DNA of 8,486 nucleotides from Candidatus Gastranaerophilales bacterium (GTDB taxonomy: Bacteria; Cyanobacteriota; Vampirovibrionia; Gastranaerophilales; JAQUYY01), in assembly GCA_028691575.1 (NCBI GenBank), contig JAQUYY010000071.1, positions 1 to 8,486 on the forward strand, given 5' to 3'. The number at the start of each line of letters is the position of its first letter. The stretch's first letter is position 1. The notes under the pieces were generated by a model. The model was not told where the DNA came from and made no database searches. It was given only the letters and a program-made list of their open reading frames with translations. The position numbers were made by a program, and so were the translations under genes. This document shows, piece after piece, positions 1 through 5,362 of the stretch.

Positions 1-1951
1 CTTTTCGGTATCCGTGATTTGGACAAACACTAAATGTTGGAGAGAATGTAAAATATGGAAGTTTATAGTTCGTGCATACTTTTTTCACAAATGATTTTAC
101 GGCATTTGCATTTTCAATTCTTTCTCCCGCAAAAACGTGCAAAACAGTTCCGCCGGTGTATTTTGCTTGAAGTTCATCTTGCATATCTAAAAGTTCAAAT
201 ACATCATCGGTATAGTTTATCGGAAGTTGCGTTGAATTAGTGTAGAAAGGCTCTGCTCCCGTTTGATATTCTTCTTCATTTGATGCTACAGAACCCGGGT
301 ACATTTCTTTATCAAGTTTGGCTAAACGATAAGAAACACTCTCGGCAGGAGTTGCTTCAAGGTTATAATTGCCGTTCGTTTCTTCTTGATATTGTTCAAG
401 TTTGCTTCTCATAAAATCCATAATTCTAACTGCAAATTGATGAGATTTTGTATCTTCCAAACCTTTGTCAAAAAGATTCAAACAAGCTTCATTCATTCCG
501 TTTATGCCGATGGTTGAAAAATGGTTTTTCCAATATTGGTCATAACGTTGTTTGATATTTTTCAAATAAAATTTTGAGTACGGATATAAATTTTTGTCAG
601 TCAAATTTTCAAGAATTTTTCTTTTAATTTGAAGACTATTACTGGCTATATCCATCAATTTTCCTAGTCTTACCTTGAATTCTTCTTCATTAGCTGAAAG
701 ATAGCCCAGTCTTGCAAGGTTAATGGTTACAACACCGATAGAGCCGGTCAATGGGTTTGAGCCGAATAATCCGCCACCTCTTTTTTCAAGTTCTCTGTTA
801 TCGATTCTAAGCCTGCAACACATTGAGCGTGCATCTTCAGGGTTCATGTCAGAATTTATAAAGTTTGAGAAATAAGGAACACCGTATTTTGCGGTCATTT
901 CCCATAAACCTTTTAAATTTTCATTATCCCAGTCAAAATCAGATGTAATATTGTAGGTTGGAATCGGAAATGTGAATACTCTTCCTTTTGAATCGCCCTC
1001 CATCATTACATCAAAAAATGCTTTGTTAAACAAATCCATTTCAGCTTGAAATTCTTTATAAGTATCATTTTGAGGCTCACCGCCAATAATTACTGCTTGA
1101 TCAGCAAAGGTTGATGGAACATTCAAATCAAGAGTTATGTTGGTAAATGGTGTTTGAAAGCCGATTCTGGTTGGAACATTCAAGTTAAATACAAATTCCT
1201 GAAGAGCCTGTTTGACTTCTTTATAAGTAAGATTGTCATAACGTATAAACGGTGCTAAAAGAGTATCCACGCTGGAAAACGCTTGAGCCCCGGCTGCTTC
1301 TCCCTGGAGTGTGAACAAAAAATTCACCATATGACCGAGTGCTGTTCTAAAGTGTCTGGCAGGAGCTGATTCAATTTTTCCCGAAGCTCCTCTGAAGCCT
1401 TCCATTAATAAATCATGCAAGTCCCAACCTACGCAGTATACGGAAATTGCATTTAAATCATGTATATGCAAATCGCCGCTTATATGGGCTTCTTTTACTT
1501 CAGTAGGATAAATTTTATTTAACCAGTAAATTTTGCTGATTTCAGATGACATATAGTTATTCAGGCCTTGTAATGAATATGTCATATTGCTGTTTTCTTG
1601 AACTTTCCAGTCAAGTTGATTCAAATAAGTATCAACAAGATTAATTTTGTCATCATTAACAAATTCTCTGATTTTAGCATGCTGGTCTCTGTAAATTGTG
1701 TATGCCTTAGCGCTTTTTAAATATTGAGAGCTCATAAGAGTTTCTTCGATAATATCTTGCAACTCTTCAATTGAAGGAATGTTAGAGTTTAATTTAAGTT
1801 TTGCTGTTTCAATTGCTTTTTTAGCCAAATTTTCGGCAGTTCTCCGGTCAAATTCAGAAGTAACTTTACCTGCTTTTGAAATAGCAGCTATAATTTTTTG
1901 TTCATTAAATTCAACAACGTTTCCATCTCTTTTTTCTACTTTTTTAAACAT
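1..1951 (-). CDS. nrdD: Anaerobic (class III) ribonucleoside-triphosphate reductase, 3' end outside window
   Basis: Oxygen-sensitive glycyl-radical enzyme that reduces ribonucleoside triphosphates to dNTPs in the cytoplasm; it needs the activase NrdG, which is not in the window. The window holds 650 residues from ATG at 1951, preceded by a strong AGGAG. Residues 1-95 are an ATP-cone (KRDGNVVEFNEQKI near the N-terminus), the allosteric nucleotide site. The NrdD barrel follows, with GDLHIHDL (159-166), the radical-site region MCCRLRIDN (377-385; the Cys before Arg is the likely thiyl residue), GGGLFGSNPLTGSIG (392-406) and FAGERIENAKAVK (607-619). The last residues, FSVCPNHGY (640-648), are the first half of the C-terminal zinc site. 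The second Cys pair and the glycyl-radical Gly lie past the left edge, so activity cannot be judged from this window. The family assignment is secure. A cobalamin riboswitch lies in the leader. Confidence 0.95.
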   Translation of the reverse strand, partial: MFKKVEKRDGNVVEFNEQKIIAAISKAGKVTSEFDRRTAENLAKKAIETAKLKLNSNIPSIEELQDIIEETLMSSQYLKSAKAYTIYRDQHAKIREFVNDDKINLVDTYLNQLDWKVQENSNMTYSLQGLNNYMSSEISKIYWLNKIYPTEVKEAHISGDLHIHDLNAISVYCVGWDLHDLLMEGFRGASGKIESAPARHFRTALGHMVNFLFTLQGEAAGAQAFSSVDTLLAPFIRYDNLTYKEVKQALQEFVFNLNVPTRIGFQTPFTNITLDLNVPSTFADQAVIIGGEPQNDTYKEFQAEMDLFNKAFFDVMMEGDSKGRVFTFPIPTYNITSDFDWDNENLKGLWEMTAKYGVPYFSNFINSDMNPEDARSMCCRLRIDNRELEKRGGGLFGSNPLTGSIGVVTINLARLGYLSANEEEFKVRLGKLMDIASNSLQIKRKILENLTDKNLYPYSKFYLKNIKQRYDQYWKNHFSTIGINGMNEACLNLFDKGLEDTKSHQFAVRIMDFMRSKLEQYQEETNGNYNLEATPAESVSYRLAKLDKEMYPGSVASNEEEYQTGAEPFYTNSTQLPINYTDDVFELLDMQDELQAKYTGGTVLHVFAGERIENANAVKSFVKKVCTNYKLPYFTFSPTFSVCPNHGYRK

Positions 1952-1955
1952 GCTT

Positions 1956-1962
1956 TTCTCCT
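1956..1962 (-). promoter_or_regulatory. Shine-Dalgarno of nrdD
   Basis: The minus-strand sequence CTTTAGGAGAAAAGC lies directly before the ATG at 1951. It gives a near-ideal AGGAG with a short spacer and fixes the start. It lies 14 nt after the leader hairpin at 1977-1998, so that structure could limit ribosome access. Confidence 0.75.
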
Positions 1963-1976
1963 AAAGACAACAATAA

Positions 1977-1998
1977 ACAGTTAATACAGCTTAACTGT
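1977..1998 (-). promoter_or_regulatory. Leader hairpin before nrdD, possible expression platform
   Basis: On the minus strand, ACAGTTAA and TTAACTGT form a perfect 8-bp stem around the loop GCTGTA. A U-rich run (TTATTGTTGTCTTT) and then the Shine-Dalgarno follow. The position between the cobalamin aptamer and the ribosome-binding site is where an expression platform belongs. Only two of the eight pairs are G-C, so it would be a weak terminator; control of translation initiation is as likely. The stem is seen directly; the role is inferred. Confidence 0.45.
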
Positions 1999-2012
1999 CA
2001 GCACCAAATTTC

Positions 2013-2140
2013 ACAAAGAGTATGTGGCATACTTTGATTTCCCTTGATCTCGAGGTACTAACAAGCAATTAAAACAAGCATTCCGACTATACGGTTGCGG
2101 CACAGTGAGGGATTTTCACCCTTAGCTTTCCTTGTTTTAA
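2013..2140 (-). promoter_or_regulatory. Cobalamin (B12) riboswitch, compact form, in the nrdD leader
   Basis: Read on the minus strand, the core has the signature blocks of a B12 aptamer in the right order: AAGGAAAGC (GGGAA-like box), GGGTGAAAATCCC (conserved GGUGnAAAUCC hairpin), CTGTGCCGCAACCGT (L5 block), then AGTCGGAATGCTTG (AGUCnGGAUnCC-like box). AAAACAAG (2131-2138) pairs perfectly with CTTGTTTT (2071-2078), closing the core in about 68 nt. The long variable arm of classical B12 riboswitches is absent, so it resembles the compact class-II/hydroxocobalamin type. A further hairpin (2013-2035: AGTATG, loop CCA, CATACT) sits where the P13 kissing-loop hairpin is expected, though I found no convincing L5-L13 complement. 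It should sense cobalamin and lower nrdD expression. Confidence 0.85.
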
Positions 2141-2156
2141 CAGTTTAAGTATTTAA

Positions 2157-2186
2157 ATAATAATAAAAATATGATTTTAGTGTCAA
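2157..2186 (-). promoter_or_regulatory. Promoter of nrdD
   Basis: On the minus strand a perfect -35 TTGACA (2186-2181) is followed after 18 bp by TATTAT (2162-2157), a five-of-six match to the -10 box. Transcription should start near 2150, a few bases before the cobalamin aptamer, so the whole riboswitch would be in the transcript. Confidence 0.7.
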
Positions 2187-2248
2187 ATAAATACTTAATT
2201 ATAAAATATAAAAAGTTACAAACTCTCAAAATACCCTTTTAACCAGCT

Positions 2249-2277
2249 TTGTAGGTTATATATAATCATGATATAAT
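2249..2277 (+). promoter_or_regulatory. Promoter of the yjbQ-family gene
   Basis: A perfect -10 TATAAT (2272-2277) lies 17 bp after a weak -35 TTGTAG (2249-2254). A second TATAAT at 2261-2266 could also serve. The start would be near 2284, giving a leader of about 30 nt. It is divergent from the nrdD promoter, with about 60 bp between them. Confidence 0.55.
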
Positions 2278-2314
2278 ATTTTAAAATTAATCAACAATAT
2301 AAGGATAATAAAAA

Positions 2315-2713
2315 ATGCTTAAAATATCTGTTATAACAACAAAAACTAATGAATTAACAGAGGTAACGTCAAATATACAAAAATTAATAGATGAACAAAA
2401 AATAAATAACGGTATTTGTGTAGTTTTTTGTCCCCATACTACTGCCGGAATTATTGTAAATGAAGCATATGATGCTGATGTAAAAGATGATATAATTTTC
2501 AGCATGGAAAAAATTTCTCCTAGTTATCCCGATTTTAAACATCTTGAAGGAAATTCAAGTGCACATGTTAAAGCTAGTTTAATTGGAAATTCTTCAAATT
2601 TGATTGTTGAAAACGGCAAAATTCAGCTAGGACGCTGGCAAGGCATATATTTTGCAGAATTTGACGGACCAAGAAAAAGAGAACTATGGGTTAAAATTCT
2701 AGAAATAATATAA
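2315..2713 (+). CDS. yjbQ: YjbQ family (UPF0047) protein, secondary thiamine-phosphate synthase-type
   Basis: The 132-residue protein spans the whole UPF0047/YjbQ domain, whose usual length is 130-140 residues. Family signatures are HTTAGIIVNEAYDADV (41-56), HLEGNSSAHVKASLIG (76-91) and LGRWQGIYFAEFDGPRKR (105-122). The conserved His, Glu and Asp in these blocks line the presumed active-site pocket. Members can replace ThiE weakly in genetic tests (thiamin phosphate synthase activity), but the physiological substrate is not settled. It is a soluble cytoplasmic protein with no signal peptide. The ATG at 2315 has AAGGA nine bases upstream. It is transcribed divergently from nrdD and has its own promoter; nothing in the context indicates a pathway. 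Family assignment is secure, biochemical role is not. Confidence 0.9.
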   Translation: MLKISVITTKTNELTEVTSNIQKLIDEQKINNGICVVFCPHTTAGIIVNEAYDADVKDDIIFSMEKISPSYPDFKHLEGNSSAHVKASLIGNSSNLIVENGKIQLGRWQGIYFAEFDGPRKRELWVKILEII

Positions 2714-2721
2714 TATTTTAT

Positions 2722-2750
2722 TTGAAAATTTTATAAAAAGATGCCATAAT
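2722..2750 (+). promoter_or_regulatory. Promoter of the HD-GYP gene
   Basis: TTGAAA (2722-2727) is separated by 17 bp from CATAAT (2745-2750), which is directly preceded by TGC, an extended -10. This lies in the 66-bp gap after the yjbQ stop, so the HD-GYP gene can be transcribed separately from yjbQ. Confidence 0.6.
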
Positions 2751-2779
2751 TAGCATAAATTAGTATATTGGAGTTAGTT

Positions 2780-3706
2780 ATGAAAGAGCAAGTTAATCCG
2801 CTTGAACTTATAGGTTTTGAATCTTTAGACTTTGACTTGTTTGATGGCAATAATAAAAAAATTTATCATAATGGGACTTCTTTAACTCCTGATTTTCTAA
2901 TGAAATTGAATTTTAAAAAAATTTATAAAAATATTACCAATTCAACGGCAGATGATTTTGAACCGGAATTTGAATCTTTAATCTCTCAAACAGCAACAGA
3001 AGAATTAATCAAGAACACAAGAAAAATTATCCAAAGGACATATGACGGAAAGTCGCCAGACACCTCTATTTGCGAAAGAGCAAGAGATACTATTGTAGAA
3101 GAAGTTGGTGAAAAACTTGAAAAAATCGAATGCATAGGTCAATTACGAGTTTATGACGAGTATACTTTTTCTCATACGGTTAACGTGTCTTCAATGTGTT
3201 CAGCATTGGCTTTTCAGTTGGGTTATAGTGAAAAAGACATAAAAGATTTGGCCTTAGGTGCGCTATTGCATGACATTGGAAAAATGCGTATTCCAAAACA
3301 AGTTTTAAACAAACCGGGACCGCTTGATGATGATGAATTTCAATTAATTAAAAGTCATACCATTCATGGCTATAACATTATTAAACAAGAAATGAATTTG
3401 CCTGAAAGAATTGCAAGAGTTGCACTGGAACATCAGGAAAAATTTGGTGGCGGTGGATATCCTAACAGACTTAAGCAAAATGAAATTTCTGCATTTGCGC
3501 AAATCGCAGCTATTGCTGATGTTTATGATGCACTAGTGTCCAAAAGAGTATATAAGAATCCTATTCCATCCTCAAAAGCAATTAAAATAATGATGGAAGA
3601 AGGAAGTAAAGCATTTAATCCAAGAATGTTGTATAAATTTATTTATTTAGCTAATAATAAGGATTCATCAAATATTAATCCTGAGGAGCTTCTCGAGGAT
3701 ATCTAA
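2780..3706 (+). CDS. HD-GYP domain protein, probable cyclic-di-GMP phosphodiesterase
   Basis: The 308-residue cytoplasmic protein has no membrane segment. Residues about 11-52 resemble the short N-terminal module common before HD-GYP domains (FDLFDGNN..., then G-[ST]-x-LTP-x-x-L). About 60-125 is a charged helical linker. About 126-290 is the HD-GYP domain. Metal and active-site motifs are intact: H132 in SHTVNV, HDIGK (164-168), H193 and H196 in SHTIHG, HQE (218-220), GYP (226-228) and D247 in IADVYDAL. In the HHE-xxx-DGxGYP block the second His is Gln and the DG is GG (KFGGGGYP), variations also seen in other HD-GYP proteins. The family hydrolyses c-di-GMP to pGpG or GMP. No receiver or sensor domain is attached, so the input is unknown. 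I chose ATG 2780 over an in-frame TTG at 2768, because GGAG lies six bases before the ATG and overlaps the TTG. Confidence 0.9.
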   Translation: MKEQVNPLELIGFESLDFDLFDGNNKKIYHNGTSLTPDFLMKLNFKKIYKNITNSTADDFEPEFESLISQTATEELIKNTRKIIQRTYDGKSPDTSICERARDTIVEEVGEKLEKIECIGQLRVYDEYTFSHTVNVSSMCSALAFQLGYSEKDIKDLALGALLHDIGKMRIPKQVLNKPGPLDDDEFQLIKSHTIHGYNIIKQEMNLPERIARVALEHQEKFGGGGYPNRLKQNEISAFAQIAAIADVYDALVSKRVYKNPIPSSKAIKIMMEEGSKAFNPRMLYKFIYLANNKDSSNINPEELLEDI

Positions 3707-3785
3707 ATCCAATGATCCGGTTTCAATGCAATAGTTCCGGCTACTCTCAGCCGCTATTGCATTTCACCTTTTTTAGGTCGGATTT
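3705..3785 (+). ncRNA. Structured 3' region after the HD-GYP gene, with terminator-like hairpin
   Basis: A 10-bp perfect stem AATGCAATAG (3725-3734) / CTATTGCATT (3754-3763) carries an inner 5-bp stem CGGCT / AGCCG with an ACTCTC loop. TTTCACCTTTTTT follows, then AGGT pairing back to ACCT (3766-3769 with 3775-3778). AAATCC (3705-3710, overlapping the stop codon) can pair with GGATTT (3780-3785), closing everything into a three-way junction. The simplest role is the transcription terminator of the HD-GYP gene. The extra layers are more than a terminator needs. On the minus strand the same DNA reads GGCTGAGAG, which resembles but does not complete a TPP aptamer. Confidence 0.5.
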
Positions 3786-3821
3786 AAAAAAGTTAGTTTT
3801 TCCAAAAAACCAGACTTTTTT
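3786..3821. terminator. A/T-rich hairpin, possible bidirectional terminator
   Basis: AAAAAAGT (3786-3793) pairs with ACTTTTTT (3814-3821), and GTTTTT (3796-3801) pairs with AAAAAC (3805-3810) inside it. The stem ends in T runs on both strands. It is poor in G-C pairs, so it is weaker than a textbook terminator. Confidence 0.35.
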
Positions 3822-3888
3822 CACAGCCTCATTTGTAAAATCTTGTAACGGCTATTAAGATATTTGTTTAGTAAAAAAAGAGTGCGGG

Positions 3889-3982
3889 TATAAAATACTT
3901 AACCAACTATCCTTTCACCTTATTTCTTCTCCACTCTATATTTTATAGGTTTGCCGTTCATAAAAGAGCGGCTTTTATTTTA
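3889..3982 (+). ncRNA. Candidate small RNA with pyrimidine-rich anti-Shine-Dalgarno segment
   Basis: TATAAA (3889-3894) could be a -10, with TTGTTT (3864-3869) 19 bp upstream as a poor -35. A transcript from about 3901 would be an 80-nt RNA with no open reading frame. It has an unstructured C/U-rich stretch (3911-3932, containing TTTCACCTT and CTTCTCC, both complementary to Shine-Dalgarno sequences) and ends at the terminator at 3953-3982. Alternatively AGAGTG (3879-3884) and CACTCT (3932-3937) pair, which would make a longer structured element. The segments are seen directly; existence of the RNA is inferred. Confidence 0.3.
3953..3982 (+). terminator. Rho-independent terminator
   Basis: GCCGTTC (3953-3959) pairs with GAGCGGC (3966-3972), a 7-bp stem with one G-U pair and an ATAAAA loop, followed directly by TTTTATTTTA. 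It has good terminator form on the plus strand. It ends whatever is transcribed from upstream, either HD-GYP read-through or a small RNA. Confidence 0.65.
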
Positions 3983-3985
3983 TAT

Positions 3986-4029
3986 CGATTTCAAAAAGTA
4001 ATTAGGAGAATATAAAAATTTTGAAATCG
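3986..4029. repeat. 11-bp inverted repeat in the ispF upstream region
   Basis: CGATTTCAAAA (3986-3996) and TTTTGAAATCG (4019-4029) are perfect inverted copies around a 22-nt spacer that contains AGGAG. It has no T tract and is not a terminator. It could be an operator for a dimeric regulator or an RNA stem. No coding frame uses it. Confidence 0.4.
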
Positions 4030-4060
4030 GTATGCGTGAGCTGGGAGTGACGTTTTTGGT

Positions 4061-4082
4061 AAAATCGGGCTTTGCCCGTTTT
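4061..4082. terminator. Bidirectional rho-independent terminator
   Basis: AAAAT is followed by the 5-bp G/C stem CGGGC-TTT-GCCCG (4066-4078) and TTTT. The A and T runs extend the stem and make it symmetrical for both strands, with further partial pairing outwards (GTTTTTGG with GACGAAAAC). It isolates the ispF operon from upstream transcription. Confidence 0.75.
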
Positions 4083-4110
4083 GACGAAAACTAACTCATT
4101 CTAATATGCT
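4081..4110 (+). promoter_or_regulatory. Possible promoter of the ispF operon
   Basis: TTGACG (4081-4086) starts at the tail of the terminator and is followed after 18 bp by TATGCT (4105-4110), or after 15 bp by TAATAT (4102-4107). TAAAAT at 4133-4138 is another possible -10 without a good -35. A promoter must lie between the terminator and 4161, but which of these is used is uncertain. Confidence 0.35.
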
Positions 4111-4160
4111 TTTAAATCTTGCCAATTTATTGTAAAATAAAAGCACAGTGGAGAAATTTA

Positions 4161-4649
4161 ATGAATAATAGTTTAAGAATCGGCAACGGATATGATATTC
4201 ATAAATTGGTAAAAGACAGAAAGCTGATTTTAGGTGGGGTAAAAATCCCCTACGAATTAGGACTTTTAGGGCATTCTGATGCAGATGTGCTGGTTCATGC
4301 AATTATGGATGCCATGCTTGGGGCATTGGCTCTTGGCGATATCGGAAAACATTTTCCTCCTGATGACATGAAATATAAAGATATTGACAGTTTAGAGCTG
4401 TTAAAACATGTTAATTCTTTAATAAAAGAAAAAAATTATAGTATTATAAATATTGATACGATAATTCAGGCACAAAAGCCGAAATTATTGCCATTCATCC
4501 CTCAAATGCAAGAAAAAATCAGCCAAATTCTTGATATTAAAGACGAACAAATATCAATAAAAGCTACAACAATGGAAGGATTGGGAGCAATCGGAGAAGG
4601 CAAAGGAATTGCAGCTTATGCCGTTGTTTTGTTTCAAAAGGTGATTTAA
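4161..4649 (+). CDS. ispF: 2-C-methyl-D-erythritol 2,4-cyclodiphosphate synthase
   Basis: It converts CDP-ME 2-phosphate to MEcPP with release of CMP, in the MEP route to isoprenoids; it is a cytoplasmic homotrimer. The 162 residues match the usual 155-162. The zinc ligands are D12 and H14 in GNGYDIH and H46 in DVLVHAIMD. Also present are GLLGHSDAD (34-42), [17 protein letters not shown] (53-69), [13 protein letters not shown] (104-116) and KATTMEGLG (134-142). The usual LGFxGRxEGI loop is [10 protein letters not shown] (141-150), so the Phe and the phosphate-contacting Arg are replaced. This loop varies in the family and activity is still expected. ATG 4161 with GTGGAG upstream is preferred over an in-frame TTG at 4119, which would add 14 residues ahead of a normal N-terminus. 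It is the first gene of a three-gene operon; ispD is not adjacent. Confidence 0.95.
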   Translation: MNNSLRIGNGYDIHKLVKDRKLILGGVKIPYELGLLGHSDADVLVHAIMDAMLGALALGDIGKHFPPDDMKYKDIDSLELLKHVNSLIKEKNYSIINIDTIIQAQKPKLLPFIPQMQEKISQILDIKDEQISIKATTMEGLGAIGEGKGIAAYAVVLFQKVI

Positions 4650-5357
4650 ATGCAATATTATAAAGTAAGAAAAGTAAAAGAACCTGTAAACTATGAAGAA
4701 AGCTATTGGGGAACAATTACCGACCCTGATGGAAATGTACGAAATCGCCTTGATGAAAGAGAAATGTATCTTGACGATATCAAGCAGGAATTAACGTTTT
4801 TGAATTCGTTGCCCGGTGGAAAAATCCTTGATATAGGCTGTGGTCTAGGATTTTTATTATCAGAATTATCTGACAAATTTGATAAATACGGAGTTGAAGT
4901 TTCAAAATGCGCCTGTAATTGCGCAGAAAATTACGGAAAAATTTTCAACGGGTATCTTGAAGATGCAGATTTTCCTGATGAAGAATTTGATGTGATTGTA
5001 ATGCACCATGTAATTGAACATGTCGAGAAACCTGAAGAAATAATTAAGGAAATTTACCGTATATTAAAGAAAAACGGTCACTTGTTAATTGCAACGCCTG
5101 ATTTTGATAGTGCATGCGCTAGACGTTTTGGTGAAAATTATCGAATGCTCCATGATAAAACCCATGTTAGCTTGTTCACAAATGAATCTATGTACAGATT
5201 TTTAAGAGATTTTGGGTTTTTCATTGAAAAAGTTGAATATCCGTTTTTTGAAACTCGCCATTTTACAAAAGAAAATTTAATGAAATTATTTGACACAAAC
5301 CAAATATCACCACCATTTTATGGCAATTTTATGACGTTTTACTGCAAAAAGGTGTAA
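4650..5357 (+). CDS. Class I SAM-dependent methyltransferase
   Basis: The 235-residue soluble protein has a Rossmann-type methyltransferase core. Motif I is LDIGCGLGFLL (60-70), the acidic residue ending strand 2 is E83 in GVEVS, motif III is FDVIVMHHVIEHV (113-125), and the later strand is KNGHLLIATPD (141-151). A C-terminal His-rich segment, MLHDKTHVSLFT (166-177), and a hydrophobic C-terminus follow. The N-terminal YWGTITDPDGNVRNR (19-33) recalls methyltransferases found in surface-polysaccharide gene sets, which act on sugars or nucleotide-linked sugars. No such genes are nearby, so the substrate is unknown. Its ATG directly follows the ispF stop with no gap, and the Shine-Dalgarno AAAGGTG lies inside the ispF end, so translation is probably coupled to ispF. 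The methyltransferase fold is certain; the substrate is not. Confidence 0.85.
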   Translation: MQYYKVRKVKEPVNYEESYWGTITDPDGNVRNRLDEREMYLDDIKQELTFLNSLPGGKILDIGCGLGFLLSELSDKFDKYGVEVSKCACNCAENYGKIFNGYLEDADFPDEEFDVIVMHHVIEHVEKPEEIIKEIYRILKKNGHLLIATPDFDSACARRFGENYRMLHDKTHVSLFTNESMYRFLRDFGFFIEKVEYPFFETRHFTKENLMKLFDTNQISPPFYGNFMTFYCKKV

Positions 5358-5362
5358 TTTTT

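Noticed and set aside
55..240. Plus-strand open frame of 61 codons.
   Set aside because: It lies antisense inside nrdD, where the minus-strand translation is clearly conserved; no ribosome-binding site.
1779..1964. Plus-strand open frame of 61 codons, hydrophobic.
   Set aside because: It is antisense to the nrdD ATP-cone; the hydrophobic look comes from reading AT-rich coding DNA backwards.
2287..2505. Minus-strand open frame of 72 codons.
   Set aside because: It is antisense to the yjbQ-family gene, whose plus-strand product matches its family throughout.
3705..3785. Minus-strand likeness to a TPP riboswitch (GGCTGAGAG, then TTGAAACCGGATC).
   Set aside because: The 3' half (P4/P5 partner and the GCG-AGGGA end) is missing. 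The sequence would lead straight into the antisense of the HD-GYP gene, with no thiamin gene downstream. Most of the match is explained by the palindrome.
4031..4055. Similarity of GCGTGAGCTGGG to a conserved 23S rRNA segment (CGTGAGCTGGGTT).
   Set aside because: The match is only about 12 nt and the flanks do not continue as rRNA; chance is more likely than an rRNA fragment.
4096..4302. Minus-strand open frame of 68 codons.
   Set aside because: It overlaps ispF on the opposite strand and has no family features.
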